This document shows, piece by piece, positions 35,007-43,903 of a stretch of 60,144 nucleotides of DNA. Location: NCBI GenBank assembly GCA_019119935.1, contig DWWA01000038.1:1-60144 (forward strand), written 5' to 3'. A program made the position numbers and the translations under genes. Source of the stretch: Candidatus Ruthenibacterium merdavium (GTDB taxonomy: Bacteria; Bacillota; Clostridia; Oscillospirales; Ruminococcaceae). The notes beneath the pieces are model-generated. The model did no database searches. It was not told where the DNA came from and worked only from the letters and a program-made list of their open reading frames with translations. Position 1 is the first letter of the stretch, and the number at the start of each line of letters is the position of its first letter.

Positions 35007-35035
35007 ATTGTAACTCTTTTGTCACCCTTTGTCAA
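35007..35035 (-). promoter_or_regulatory. Near-consensus promoter of the candidate sRNA
   Basis: Minus strand TTGACA (35030-35035), exactly 17 nt, TACAAT (35007-35012). It lies downstream of the Clp ATPase gene and points toward guaB; the predicted start is near 35000. Confidence 0.88.
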
Positions 35036-35089
35036 GGCTCTTTTGAAACTTTTTTGTCATTTTTTTGCCTGAAATTGAAATCTTCCTTT

Positions 35090-37411
35090 TCAGCGCAAAA
35101 CAATCTCCTTTTTTCCGTCCTGTTCTTTTGCATCAACGCAAACCGCACTCAGCAGCTCTCCCGCAATCAGCTTTTCTGCCAAACGGTCTTCCACCTCTTT
35201 GCGGATGACACGGCGCAAGTCACGCGCGCCGAATTTTCCGCCCTGTGCCTTTTCGCACAAAAGTTCCAGCGCTTGCTGTGTCCACGACAATCCAATGCCT
35301 TTTGCACTGAGAGGCTCTTGATATTCTGCAAGCATCAGCGCTGCCACACGGCGCAGATCTTCACCGCTCAGCGGGCGGAACGTGATAATTTCGTCCACAC
35401 GGCTTAAAAATTCCGGACGCAAAAATTCCCGCAATGCCTTCAGCGATTTATCCCGGCTCATTTGCTCGGCGGTTTTATTAAAGCCCGTTTCGCCCACACG
35501 GTCGGAAGAGCCGGCATTGGAGGTCATGCAAATAACGGTATTTTCAAAGTTTACCGTTCTGCCCTGCGCATCGTTAATTTTGCCTTCATCCAAAATCTGC
35601 AAAAGCAGATTCATAACATCGGGATGCGCCTTTTCAATTTCGTCAAACAACACCACGCTGTACGGACGGCGGCGCACCTTTTCCGTCAGCTGGCCTGCCT
35701 CGTCATACCCAACGTAACCCGGCGGCGAGCCAATCAAGCGGGACACGGCGTGTTTTTCCATAAATTCGGACATATCCAAACGAATTAAGGGGTCCACCGT
35801 GTCAAAAAGCTGCATCGCCAGCTGTTTGACAAGTTCCGTTTTTCCCACACCCGTCGGCCCGACAAAGATAAAGCTTGCCGGACGGCGGCGCGCCGCAATA
35901 TCGGCACGGCTGCGCTTTACCGCGTTGGCTACCAGGTGCACAGCCTCCTCTTGGCCAATCACTTTTTCTTTCAGCTTTTCTTCCAGCTGTACAAGCTTGG
36001 TGTACTCCGTTTCTTTCACCTTGCTGGCGGGAATTCCTGTCCAAAGCTCGATGACTTTTGCCAGATCCTCCATACCGACAGCAATGCTTTCCACTTTTTC
36101 ATGCAAAGCTTCCGTTTGCTGTTTGGCCCGGTCAATTTCATAGCTCAGACGTGCAATGACTTCGTAATCCGGGCCTTCTTTGGCCTGCTCCTGCTCTTCT
36201 TTTTCCTGCGTCAGCGTCTGCACCTTTTTTTCGGCATCCAGCCACTCGCTGATTTCCGGATGACGCAGGCTGCAGCACGCGCACGCCTCGTCCAGCAGGT
36301 CAATCGCCTTATCCGGCAAAAAGCGGTCGGTGATATAACGCTCGGACAGCTGCACGGTGCTGCGCAGCAAAGTTTCCGGCACTTTCACATGGTGATAAGC
36401 TTCGTAATACTCTTTTACACCGCGAATCACTTCCACCGCTTCATCCACGGAAGGCTCTTCTACCTTGACGGGCTGGAAGCGGCGCTCCAGCGCTTGGTCT
36501 TTTTCAATAAATTTGCGATATTCCGCAAAGGTTGTTGCCCCGATCACCTGAATTTCTCCGCGGGAGAGCGCAGGCTTTAAGATATTGGCGGCATTCATCG
36601 CGCCTTCGGAATCGCCGGCACCGGTGATATTGTGAATTTCATCAATAAAAAGCACAACGTTTCCGGCGGCCTTTACCTCCGCAATCAAGCCTTTGACACG
36701 GCTTTCAAACTGTCCGCGGAATTGCGTTCCCGCAACAAGGCTGGTTAAATCCAGCAGATAAATTTCTTTGTCCTTCAAGCCTGCGGGAACGGTTCCTTCG
36801 GCAATGTGCAGTGCAATGCCTTCGGCAATGGCGGTTTTACCGACACCGGCCTCACCAATCAGGCAGGGATTATTTTTTTGACGGCGCGATAAAATTTGAA
36901 TGGTGCGGTAAATTTCACGGTCGCGCCCCACAATGCGGTCCAGCTTTCCGGCACGCGCTTTTTCGGTCAGATTTTCACAGTACTGATCTAAAAACTTACG
37001 CTTTTTGCCTTTCTCTTTGGCCTTGGGGTCTTTTTTATCTGCGCCTTCGCCGCTTTCCTGCTTGCGCTTGTTTAAAAAGCCGAAGGGCAGCGTGGCACTC
37101 GTTCCGCCGGGCTCTTCGCTTTCCTCCTCGTCTTCATCTTCCGCAGGGGCAAAGTCCATCAATCCCATTCCCTGCATCATCTGCTGCGGGTCGAACTCAC
37201 CGTCCTCAAACATGGCATCCATGCGCTCTTCAATGGCATCCATCTGCTCATCAGAGATCCCCATTTGCTTCATCAGGTTATCAACGGGCTTAATGCCCAT
37301 CTCTCTGGCACAGCGCAGGCAATAGCCCTCTGTACCGGAACTGCCATCCATTTTTTGAACAAAGACGATGGCGGGCCTTTTTTTGCATTTCACACAAATC
37401 ATCTGTTCCAT
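35090..37411 (-). CDS. ClpE-type AAA+ unfoldase of the Clp protease
   Basis: 773 residues. An N-terminal zinc finger (CVKCKKRPA...YCLRCA, residues 6-36) replaces the ClpC N-domain; an acidic linker follows. AAA-1 has GEAGVGKT near 187 and DEIHNI near 255. A short coiled-coil middle domain follows. AAA-2 has GPTGVGKTE near 512 and DEIEKAHPD near 590, and the Clp_B C-terminal small domain closes the protein. The zinc finger and short middle domain match ClpE, a stress-induced partner of ClpP. Family members with the finger are often CtsR-regulated, but no CtsR box was found. The start codon is uncertain (AAGGA is only 2 nt away; a second ATG lies 3 codons on). Confidence 0.9.
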   Translation of the reverse strand: MEQMICVKCKKRPAIVFVQKMDGSSGTEGYCLRCAREMGIKPVDNLMKQMGISDEQMDAIEERMDAMFEDGEFDPQQMMQGMGLMDFAPAEDEDEEESEEPGGTSATLPFGFLNKRKQESGEGADKKDPKAKEKGKKRKFLDQYCENLTEKARAGKLDRIVGRDREIYRTIQILSRRQKNNPCLIGEAGVGKTAIAEGIALHIAEGTVPAGLKDKEIYLLDLTSLVAGTQFRGQFESRVKGLIAEVKAAGNVVLFIDEIHNITGAGDSEGAMNAANILKPALSRGEIQVIGATTFAEYRKFIEKDQALERRFQPVKVEEPSVDEAVEVIRGVKEYYEAYHHVKVPETLLRSTVQLSERYITDRFLPDKAIDLLDEACACCSLRHPEISEWLDAEKKVQTLTQEKEEQEQAKEGPDYEVIARLSYEIDRAKQQTEALHEKVESIAVGMEDLAKVIELWTGIPASKVKETEYTKLVQLEEKLKEKVIGQEEAVHLVANAVKRSRADIAARRRPASFIFVGPTGVGKTELVKQLAMQLFDTVDPLIRLDMSEFMEKHAVSRLIGSPPGYVGYDEAGQLTEKVRRRPYSVVLFDEIEKAHPDVMNLLLQILDEGKINDAQGRTVNFENTVICMTSNAGSSDRVGETGFNKTAEQMSRDKSLKALREFLRPEFLSRVDEIITFRPLSGEDLRRVAALMLAEYQEPLSAKGIGLSWTQQALELLCEKAQGGKFGARDLRRVIRKEVEDRLAEKLIAGELLSAVCVDAKEQDGKKEIVLR

Positions 37412-37420
37412 GGTCCTTTC

Positions 37421-38116
37421 TTACAAAAACGGATTGTATGCGGAGAACACGCTGTACAGCATGCTGCCCGAAAGCACCTCATTGTTCAGCATCGGCAGAC
37501 TGTTATTGGTGATTGCGGCAATCGCCCACACTAAGCACAGCGCCAGCACTGCATTGAGCGCGCCGCCGGCCACACCGACTAAAATGCCCAAAAGCTTATT
37601 GACCGAGCCGATGACGGGAATTTTGTTGATGTTGGTCAGCACCGCCACCAGCATGGAAATCACCAGCTTGCACAGCGCAAAGGCGATGAAAAACAGCACA
37701 ACCGTAATCATCGGAACAATCAGCGGAGTTAAAATGCCGTCGACAATCCGCAAAGCCAAATCCGGCGCTCCGGAGCCGAGAATCTCGTGAAACGAGCGCG
37801 TAATCTCCTGCGCCATTTCTTCGGGCAGTACGCTGGATAAATTCTCCACCAGCATCGTCAGGCCGGAAGTACCTTGCTCTTGTACCGTCTGAGTAATTTT
37901 TTCAATCAAGCCGTCTTTGAAAAAGTTTTCAAAAATGGTGGGGGAAATCCGGTCGGAGGCAATCCACGCCACGAGCAGTGCGAGCAAATTCCCCACGAGG
38001 TCGAGCAGTCCGGCAACAAAGCCTTTTTTCATGTAACGGTACGCCGTCAACGCAATCACAACGACCAAAAGCACATCTAAAATGAGCGCCGGGCCGAGGT
38101 TGATTTCACTTGTCAT
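37421..38116 (-). CDS. CvpA family membrane protein
   Basis: 231 residues with four predicted membrane segments. The N-terminal pattern LILDVLLVVVIALTAYRYMKKGFVAGLLDLVGNLLALLVAW matches the CvpA/colicin V production family, whose exact role is unclear. Segments near 125-160 and 185-210 (LGILVGVAGGALNAVLALCLVWAI) complete it. AAGGT lies 8 nt before the ATG at 38116. It sits 9 nt upstream of the Clp gene in the same operon. Confidence 0.85.
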   Translation of the reverse strand: MTSEINLGPALILDVLLVVVIALTAYRYMKKGFVAGLLDLVGNLLALLVAWIASDRISPTIFENFFKDGLIEKITQTVQEQGTSGLTMLVENLSSVLPEEMAQEITRSFHEILGSGAPDLALRIVDGILTPLIVPMITVVLFFIAFALCKLVISMLVAVLTNINKIPVIGSVNKLLGILVGVAGGALNAVLALCLVWAIAAITNNSLPMLNNEVLSGSMLYSVFSAYNPFL

Positions 38117-38164
38117 ATCATTTACCTTCTTTCTGATGCGCACAGGGCGCAGGAGTCGTTTTCG

Positions 38165-39583
38165 TTACGTTTGATTGACAGGCGGCGGTGTGAATACAGA
38201 AATCTCTTGTTCTGTCATCAAATATAGCTTTCCTGTGCCAATCAAAGCGCGTATATATCCTTGCGTTTTCTGTTCTGCCAGCAAACCGGCGTCCATCGTA
38301 TACGAAAGCACGCTGTTTGATGTCACAACATGAATTTGAGATTGTGTCACCGTCATTTGCGTGGCAATGCGATTCACCGAGCAGGCAGCCGTCTGCTGCA
38401 TTTTGCTGTCGAGCACACACAGCTTCGTCATGGAGCTGTGCTCTCCGTCACCGAAAAGCAGAACCACCGAGGCGTTGTCCGGTGTTGTCTGCCATGCCTG
38501 CAAGCTCTGCGCATTGTAATCATAGCGCGCCAGCTCAGTTCCGTCTACCGTATTGTATACGGCGCAGTAGGTCTGGTATATGACCAATATTTCCTTTCGG
38601 CTGAGATATTTCAGCCCCACGGGCAGGCCCTGTGCGCTCTCAATCACAGCGTTTGCCGCATCCGGTGCGTTGGAGTCGGTGGTGTACAAAAATACTTTTC
38701 CGCCCAGCGCTCCGTTATATACTTCCGGGCAGGCCACAGCAAACTGACGATTATCGCTTGCAAACACCATCGCCGTGGGCACCTGCGCGGTTTTCCATTC
38801 AAACACCACTTGGAACATTGGATCATACACCGTCAGGCCCGATTCGTGAAACACGCCAAGCATCCCGTTTTGGCTCATAGCGCAATACAAAATTGCGTCT
38901 TGATATTTATTTTCAAACAGCTCTCGGCTGCGGCTGTAAACCGTTAAAGAATTTCCTCCGCGTGAATAAACGCACAGCCGATTTCCCGCGAGCGCCATGG
39001 AAGGATTGGAGTAGTGATGCTGAGCGGTGTAAAATTCATTTCCTCCGGCGGAATAAATTTTCACGTCATGCTGATTGAGCACCACATAACCTCCGGCAAT
39101 CGTACCCGCCTGTACAAAGCCGGATTCTGTTATGGGCACGGGATATCCCGCTGCGGGACGCATCAGCATGCTGACACTGTCCAAGGTATCCGCGAGCAAA
39201 GCCGCGGAAGCGCCGAAAACGCCTGTAAAATAGGCGGCAATTACCAAGAACACGAGCACGCAAACCCCAATGCGGCGAAAACGGCGCAGCCGGCGCTTGT
39301 GGCGGATTTTTTCAAGGCGCAGCAGCTGGCCTCGCGCACGCATTTGCACGCCGCTGACGTCCTGCTCGCTTTCCTCCTGCGCTTCATTGTCGTCATTGTC
39401 GATGATGCGGCCCGTTTGAAACACCAAAAAATTCTTTTTCTCGGTCGGTTCCTTTTTCTCGTGCTTTCTGTGCAGCAAACGGTAGCGCGGCGCTTCTTTT
39501 TTTTCGTCGTCCTGCTCTTCAAAGGAACTGATTACTCTCGGTTTTTTTTGAAAGTTCCATTTTCCGTCTGACTTTCGATTCAT
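38165..39583 (-). CDS. DUF5711 family membrane-anchored beta-propeller-like protein
   Basis: 472 residues. A basic cytoplasmic N terminus of about 100 residues (ending KIRHKRRLRRFRRIG) precedes one membrane segment (about 106-130). The rest is outside and made of repeated strand-rich units (YYVVLNQHDVKIYSAGG-like, LCVYSRGGNSLTVYSR, GLTVYDPMFQVVFEW), as in a six- to eight-bladed propeller. The ATG overlaps the truA stop (ATGA), with GGAGGAG upstream. Such proteins are common in Clostridia, without a known function. Confidence 0.78.
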   Translation of the reverse strand: MNRKSDGKWNFQKKPRVISSFEEQDDEKKEAPRYRLLHRKHEKKEPTEKKNFLVFQTGRIIDNDDNEAQEESEQDVSGVQMRARGQLLRLEKIRHKRRLRRFRRIGVCVLVFLVIAAYFTGVFGASAALLADTLDSVSMLMRPAAGYPVPITESGFVQAGTIAGGYVVLNQHDVKIYSAGGNEFYTAQHHYSNPSMALAGNRLCVYSRGGNSLTVYSRSRELFENKYQDAILYCAMSQNGMLGVFHESGLTVYDPMFQVVFEWKTAQVPTAMVFASDNRQFAVACPEVYNGALGGKVFLYTTDSNAPDAANAVIESAQGLPVGLKYLSRKEILVIYQTYCAVYNTVDGTELARYDYNAQSLQAWQTTPDNASVVLLFGDGEHSSMTKLCVLDSKMQQTAACSVNRIATQMTVTQSQIHVVTSNSVLSYTMDAGLLAEQKTQGYIRALIGTGKLYLMTEQEISVFTPPPVNQT

Positions 39584-40347
39584 TCCTGCTCCTCCGGATA
39601 ATGAACACGATGCAAAAACAAGCCCTTGGCCGGCGCAGTATCTCCGGCTTTGGAACGATCCTTACCTTCGATTACTGTGCACATATCCTCCGGTTTTTTT
39701 CGCCCCACACCCACGTCAATCAATGTGCCGACGAGAATCCGAACCATATTGTACAAATAGCCGTCTGCACAAATGTGGAACGTGATGATTTCCCCTTCCC
39801 GTTCTACGCGAAAAAAGTACACTGTGCGCACCGTATCTTCCATATCGCTTCCCGTTGACATAAAGGCGCGAAAATCATGGGTTCCAACGGCATACTGCGC
39901 CGCTTGATTCATCGCCTGTTCATCCAGCCGCCGAGCAATGCGCCAGCAGTAAGCACTGTCAAACGGACTGTCCACTGCCGAATTTCGCACACGATAGCGG
40001 TATTCTTTGCTCAGCGCCGAATAGCGCGCATGAAAATCATCCGAAACCCATTCGGCATGAAATACGCGAATATCGGGCGGTAAAAAGCAGTTGAGCGCCA
40101 GCGGCAGCTTAAACGGATCAATCGGCTTGGGCTGATCATAGCTGACGCAGTATCCCGACGCATGCACTCCCGCATCCGTCCGCGAACAGCCTTTCACCTG
40201 CGGGCGCGTACCGTAAAGCTGCTGCAAAGCATCTTGCAGCACTTCACACACACTCAGCGCATTTTGCTGTACCTGAAAGCCGTGGTAGCGCGTTCCGTCG
40301 TAGCTCAGCGTAATCAGCACTTTGTTGTGCGCGCCTTTTACAGCCAT
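39580..40347 (-). CDS. truA: tRNA pseudouridine(38-40) synthase TruA
   Basis: 255 residues. Converts U38-40 of the anticodon stem-loop to pseudouridine. The catalytic aspartate lies in GCSRTDAGVHA near residue 60. The start of the fold, LITLSYDGTRYHGFQVQ, is at residues 11-27, and the C-terminal half carries YNMVRILVGTLIDVG. Start 40347 has GGGGG 7 nt upstream and overlaps the ecfT stop by 10 nt. truA after the ECF genes is a common Firmicutes arrangement. Confidence 0.96.
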   Translation of the reverse strand: MAVKGAHNKVLITLSYDGTRYHGFQVQQNALSVCEVLQDALQQLYGTRPQVKGCSRTDAGVHASGYCVSYDQPKPIDPFKLPLALNCFLPPDIRVFHAEWVSDDFHARYSALSKEYRYRVRNSAVDSPFDSAYCWRIARRLDEQAMNQAAQYAVGTHDFRAFMSTGSDMEDTVRTVYFFRVEREGEIITFHICADGYLYNMVRILVGTLIDVGVGRKKPEDMCTVIEGKDRSKAGDTAPAKGLFLHRVHYPEEQE

Positions 40348-41159
40348 GACGTTACCCCCATCAAAATAAATACCGCAATACAAACCGCCGCCATGGCAAA
40401 GTCTGATTTCTGCATGCGCAGGCTTTTCAATCGGGTGCGGCCCTCTCCGCCTTGGTAGCAGCGGCATTCCATGGCTGTGGCCAGTTCGTCGGCACGGCGA
40501 AAGGCCGAAATAAACAGCGGAATGAGCACAGGCACAAGCGCTTTGACACGATCTTTCAGTTTCCCTGCATCCAGCTGCGCACCGCGCGCCTTCTGCGCAT
40601 TCATAATCTTTTCCGTTTCCTCAATCAAAGTTGGAATAAACCGAAGCGCGATGGTCATAATCATGGCCAGCTCATGCACGGGAAGCTTTAATTTGGCAAA
40701 AGGCTTGAGCAAACGCTCAATCGCATCGGTTAATACAATCGGGCTGGTCGTATAGGTCAAAAGACTGGTTCCGGCAATCAAACAAACGATGCGAACTGCA
40801 ATCATTACCGCATACGCCACGCCTTCTCTGTAAATGGTGAAAAATCCCCACTGCACCAGCGGCGCTCCCTCGCCTGTTAAAAAGAACAAATTGAGCACCG
40901 AGGAAAAAAGGATAATCGGCAAAATAGGCTTTAAGCTTTTTGCGATAACCTTTAAAGGAATTTTGGCCGCCATGTAAAGCAGTGCCAAAAACACGGCCGC
41001 CACTGCAAGCCCCGCAAAATTCGGATGCTGCATATTGCCCGAGCCCGCAAACAGCATAATGATGTAGGCAATGGTCAAAAGCAGCTTCATGCGAGGGTCC
41101 ATGCGGTGTACGGGCGAATTGCCCGGAAAGTGCTGTCCAATGGTAATATCTCTCAGCAT
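40338..41159 (-). CDS. ecfT: Energy-coupling factor transporter transmembrane protein EcfT
   Basis: 273 residues, polytopic. EcfT links the two ATPases to interchangeable substrate-binding S proteins for vitamin or metal uptake. GNSPVHRMDPRMKLL at the start is the family opening, and the two coupling-helix motifs are recognisable as ARG (in MNAQKARGAQLDAG) and the later RRADELATAMECRCY. GGGGAG lies 8 nt before ATG 41159. It overlaps ecfA2 by 7 nt and truA by 10 nt. Confidence 0.95.
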   Translation of the reverse strand: MLRDITIGQHFPGNSPVHRMDPRMKLLLTIAYIIMLFAGSGNMQHPNFAGLAVAAVFLALLYMAAKIPLKVIAKSLKPILPIILFSSVLNLFFLTGEGAPLVQWGFFTIYREGVAYAVMIAVRIVCLIAGTSLLTYTTSPIVLTDAIERLLKPFAKLKLPVHELAMIMTIALRFIPTLIEETEKIMNAQKARGAQLDAGKLKDRVKALVPVLIPLFISAFRRADELATAMECRCYQGGEGRTRLKSLRMQKSDFAMAAVCIAVFILMGVTSWL

Positions 41160-42049
41160 GGCGAATTCTCCCCTTTTGCACAAATTTTCGCCACACCGTT
41201 CTCTTTGAGCTTTTTGAGCATATCAACAGCATAAGGCACGGTGTACACATCAACCGGCACATCCAGCCCCATTTGACGCAGGCGCAAAAACACCTTTGTC
41301 ACTTCGGGAACAGACAAGCCCAGTTCCAGCAGCTCCTGCGCGCGGGCAAAAACAGCTGCTGTCGTGTCGTGCATGGCAATTTTTCCGCCGCTGAGCACCA
41401 GCACACGGTCGGCATATTTGGCAATGTCCTCCATCGAATGGCTCACCAGCACAATGGTTGTTCCCGTCTTTTTATGGTACGCTTTCATCTGGCCCAAAAT
41501 CATGTCGCGGCCTTCAGGGTCAAGCCCGGCGGCCGGCTCGTCAAGCACCAGCACTTTCGGCTCCATCGCCAAAACACCCGCAATCGCCACGCGGCGCTTC
41601 TGGCCGCCGGATAAGTCAAACGGGCTTTTTTCCATCATGTGCGGGGCAATGCCGCAAAACTGCGCCGCTTCTTCAACCCGGCGCTGTATTTCCTCTTCAG
41701 GAAGCCCCATATTGCGCGGCCCGTAAGCAATGTCGGCCGCCACGGTTTCTTCAAACAGCTGATATTCCGGATATTGAAACACCAAGCCCACCTGAAAACG
41801 GAACGAACGAATTTGCGACGGGTCGCTCCAAAGGTCTTGTCCGTTGATGTAAATCTTGCCGGAGGTGGGGCGGTTAATGCCGTTAAAGTGGGAAATCAAG
41901 GTTGATTTTCCGCAGCCTGTGGAGCCAATCACCCCCAAAAACTCGCCTTCCTGTACAGTAAAGGAGATATCGTCCAATGCAACATGTTCGTCGGGCATGC
42001 CCGGCGCGTACACATAAGACAAATGCTCTGCGCGAATCATTTCAGACAC
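41153..42049 (-). CDS. ecfA2: Energy-coupling factor transporter ATPase EcfA2
   Basis: 298 residues, ABC ATPase. Walker A GSTGCGKST near 43, Q-loop FQYPEYQLFEETV near 90 (typical of EcfA2), signature LSGGQKRR near 146, Walker B VLVLDEPAAGLDPEG near 167 and H-switch SHSMED. Translation starts at GTG 42049 with GGAGG 7 nt upstream, inside the end of ecfA1 (13-nt overlap). Confidence 0.96.
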   Translation of the reverse strand: MSEMIRAEHLSYVYAPGMPDEHVALDDISFTVQEGEFLGVIGSTGCGKSTLISHFNGINRPTSGKIYINGQDLWSDPSQIRSFRFQVGLVFQYPEYQLFEETVAADIAYGPRNMGLPEEEIQRRVEEAAQFCGIAPHMMEKSPFDLSGGQKRRVAIAGVLAMEPKVLVLDEPAAGLDPEGRDMILGQMKAYHKKTGTTIVLVSHSMEDIAKYADRVLVLSGGKIAMHDTTAAVFARAQELLELGLSVPEVTKVFLRLRQMGLDVPVDVYTVPYAVDMLKKLKENGVAKICAKGENSPC

Positions 42050-42903
42050 GCCGCACCCTCCTCTCCGGTTAAAAAGCGATACAGTTCGTCGGCACAGCTT
42101 TCCACGTCAATCACGTCGTTTGGCATCGGCATGCCTGCACGCGTCATCTCATGGCAAAGTTCCGTCGATTGCGGTACATCCAAATGCAGCTCACGAAGCT
42201 TGTCCACCTGAGAAAACACTTCTTTCGGCGTTCCCTCCATGACAATTTTGCCTTCGCTCATCACAATCACACGGTCGGCGGTTGCCGCCTCTTCCATATA
42301 ATGCGTAATTGCCGCCACGGTAATGCCGCACTCGCGGTTCAAGCGACGAACCGTGCGCATCACCTTATCACGCCCCACCGGGTCGAGCATCGCGGTTGCC
42401 TCGTCCAAAATCAGGCAGTCGGGCTGCATCGCCAGCACGCCCGCAATCGCGACGCGCTGCTTTTGTCCGCCCGACAGATGGTGCGGAGCTTTGTCGCGGT
42501 ATTGGTAGATACCGGCCAGCTTCATCGCCTCATCCACTCGCTCGCGCATTACCGAAGGCTCAACGCCTAAATTTTCCAGCGCAAACGCGACGTCCTCTTC
42601 CACAACGGTTGCGACAATTTGGTTATCCGGGTTTTGAAACACCATTCCCACTTTTTGGCGCAGCTGCATGAGATTCTCTTCCTGCTCGGTAGAAATCCCT
42701 TCAATCAAAACTTGTCCCGACGTAGGCAGCAAAATGGCGTTAAAATGCTTTGCCAGGGTAGATTTTCCACAGCCATTTGCCCCCAGTACGGCGACAAATT
42801 CGCCGCGTCTGACGCACAAGCTCAAGTCGTCGACCGCGTTCTTTCCCGCCTCTCGATAGCGGAACGTTACGTGATCGGCGCAGAGCATCGTTTCTTTTTC
42901 CAT
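42037..42903 (-). CDS. ecfA1: Energy-coupling factor transporter ATPase EcfA1
   Basis: 288 residues, partner ATPase of EcfA2. Walker A GANGCGKST near 42, Q-loop FQNPDNQIVATVVEEDVAF near 89 (typical of EcfA1), signature LSGGQKQR, Walker B CLILDEATAMLDPVG. Start 42903 has AAGGAG at 6 nt. The S components used by this group II ECF module are encoded elsewhere; no adjacent S gene is seen. Confidence 0.96.
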   Translation of the reverse strand: MEKETMLCADHVTFRYREAGKNAVDDLSLCVRRGEFVAVLGANGCGKSTLAKHFNAILLPTSGQVLIEGISTEQEENLMQLRQKVGMVFQNPDNQIVATVVEEDVAFALENLGVEPSVMRERVDEAMKLAGIYQYRDKAPHHLSGGQKQRVAIAGVLAMQPDCLILDEATAMLDPVGRDKVMRTVRRLNRECGITVAAITHYMEEAATADRVIVMSEGKIVMEGTPKEVFSQVDKLRELHLDVPQSTELCHEMTRAGMPMPNDVIDVESCADELYRFLTGEEGAACLK

Positions 42904-42922
42904 TCGTTTCTCCTTATGCTTT

Positions 42923-43813
42923 TCACAAAACACTCGTGCGCGCCGCTTCCCAAATAGCGGTCGCGCCGCACGGAACCACACCGCCCGTTGCTGTCACGGG
43001 CAATCCAATTTCATCACAGGAGGTCACGCCGCCAAAGCGCTTTCCGACGCGCTCACGCAGAATGTACTCCATCACACTGGGCGACAGGCCCGTGGTGTAG
43101 CTGTTGACCGCCACAAAGAGCGGCGCTTCGCTTAAAACGCCGCTGCACAGCGCAATCAGCTCGTCAATGCAGTCTTCCAGCTTCCAAACCTCGCCGCCCG
43201 GGCCGCGCCCATAGCTGGGCGGGTCCATAATAATGCCGTCATAGCGCACCCCGCGCCGTATTTCACGCGCGACAAACTTGGCACAGTCGTCTACAATCCA
43301 GCGGATGGGATGCTGTGCCAGTCCGCTCGCAGCGGCATTTTCACGCCCCCACGCCACCATGCCTTTCGAAGCGTCCACATGGCACACTTTTGCGCCTGCC
43401 TGCGCACAGGCCAGCGTGGCGCCGCCCGTATAGCCGAACAAGTTCAGCACCTGCACGCTGCGCCCCTGCGCCGTTTGCTCGCCGATCTTCTGCGTATACC
43501 AATCCCAGTTGACAGCCTGTTCGGGGAAAACGCCTGTGTGCTTAAAGCCGGTGGGCGAAACCACAAGCTGTAAATCTCGATAGCGAATCTTCCATTTTTC
43601 AGGCATTTTGCGGCGATACTCCCACTGGCCGCCGCCTTTGGCCGAACGGTGATACACCGCATTCGCTTTGCTCCACAGCGGGCTGGTTTCACCTGTTTTC
43701 CATACCACTTGAGGGTCGGGGCGAACCAAAAGCGTATCACCCCAGCGCTCCAGACGGTTTCCATCCGTCGCGTCAATCAATTCATAATCCTGCCAGCCAT
43801 TTGCTGCGCGCAT
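42923..43813 (-). CDS. Class I SAM-dependent methyltransferase (RlmI/RlmK-like)
   Basis: 296 residues. Rossmann methyltransferase with the SAM loop LNLFGYTGGATLACAQAGA near 120, VDASKGMV, and the catalytic DPPSYGRG near 200, as in 23S rRNA m5C/m2G enzymes of the RlmI/RlmK group. The N-terminal PUA domain found in RlmI is missing, so its exact target is uncertain. GGAGG precedes ATG 43813. It lies between glmM and the ECF genes. Confidence 0.85.
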   Translation of the reverse strand: MRAANGWQDYELIDATDGNRLERWGDTLLVRPDPQVVWKTGETSPLWSKANAVYHRSAKGGGQWEYRRKMPEKWKIRYRDLQLVVSPTGFKHTGVFPEQAVNWDWYTQKIGEQTAQGRSVQVLNLFGYTGGATLACAQAGAKVCHVDASKGMVAWGRENAAASGLAQHPIRWIVDDCAKFVAREIRRGVRYDGIIMDPPSYGRGPGGEVWKLEDCIDELIALCSGVLSEAPLFVAVNSYTTGLSPSVMEYILRERVGKRFGGVTSCDEIGLPVTATGGVVPCGATAIWEAARTSVL

Positions 43814-43903
43814 AGTGTTCCTCCGTCCTCTTTGTACGTCCCTTTGGAACGTGTTTTCCCGGCGGCAAGCGTTTTTCGTTGTGCCGCCGGGCTGCTGTTT
43901 TTT

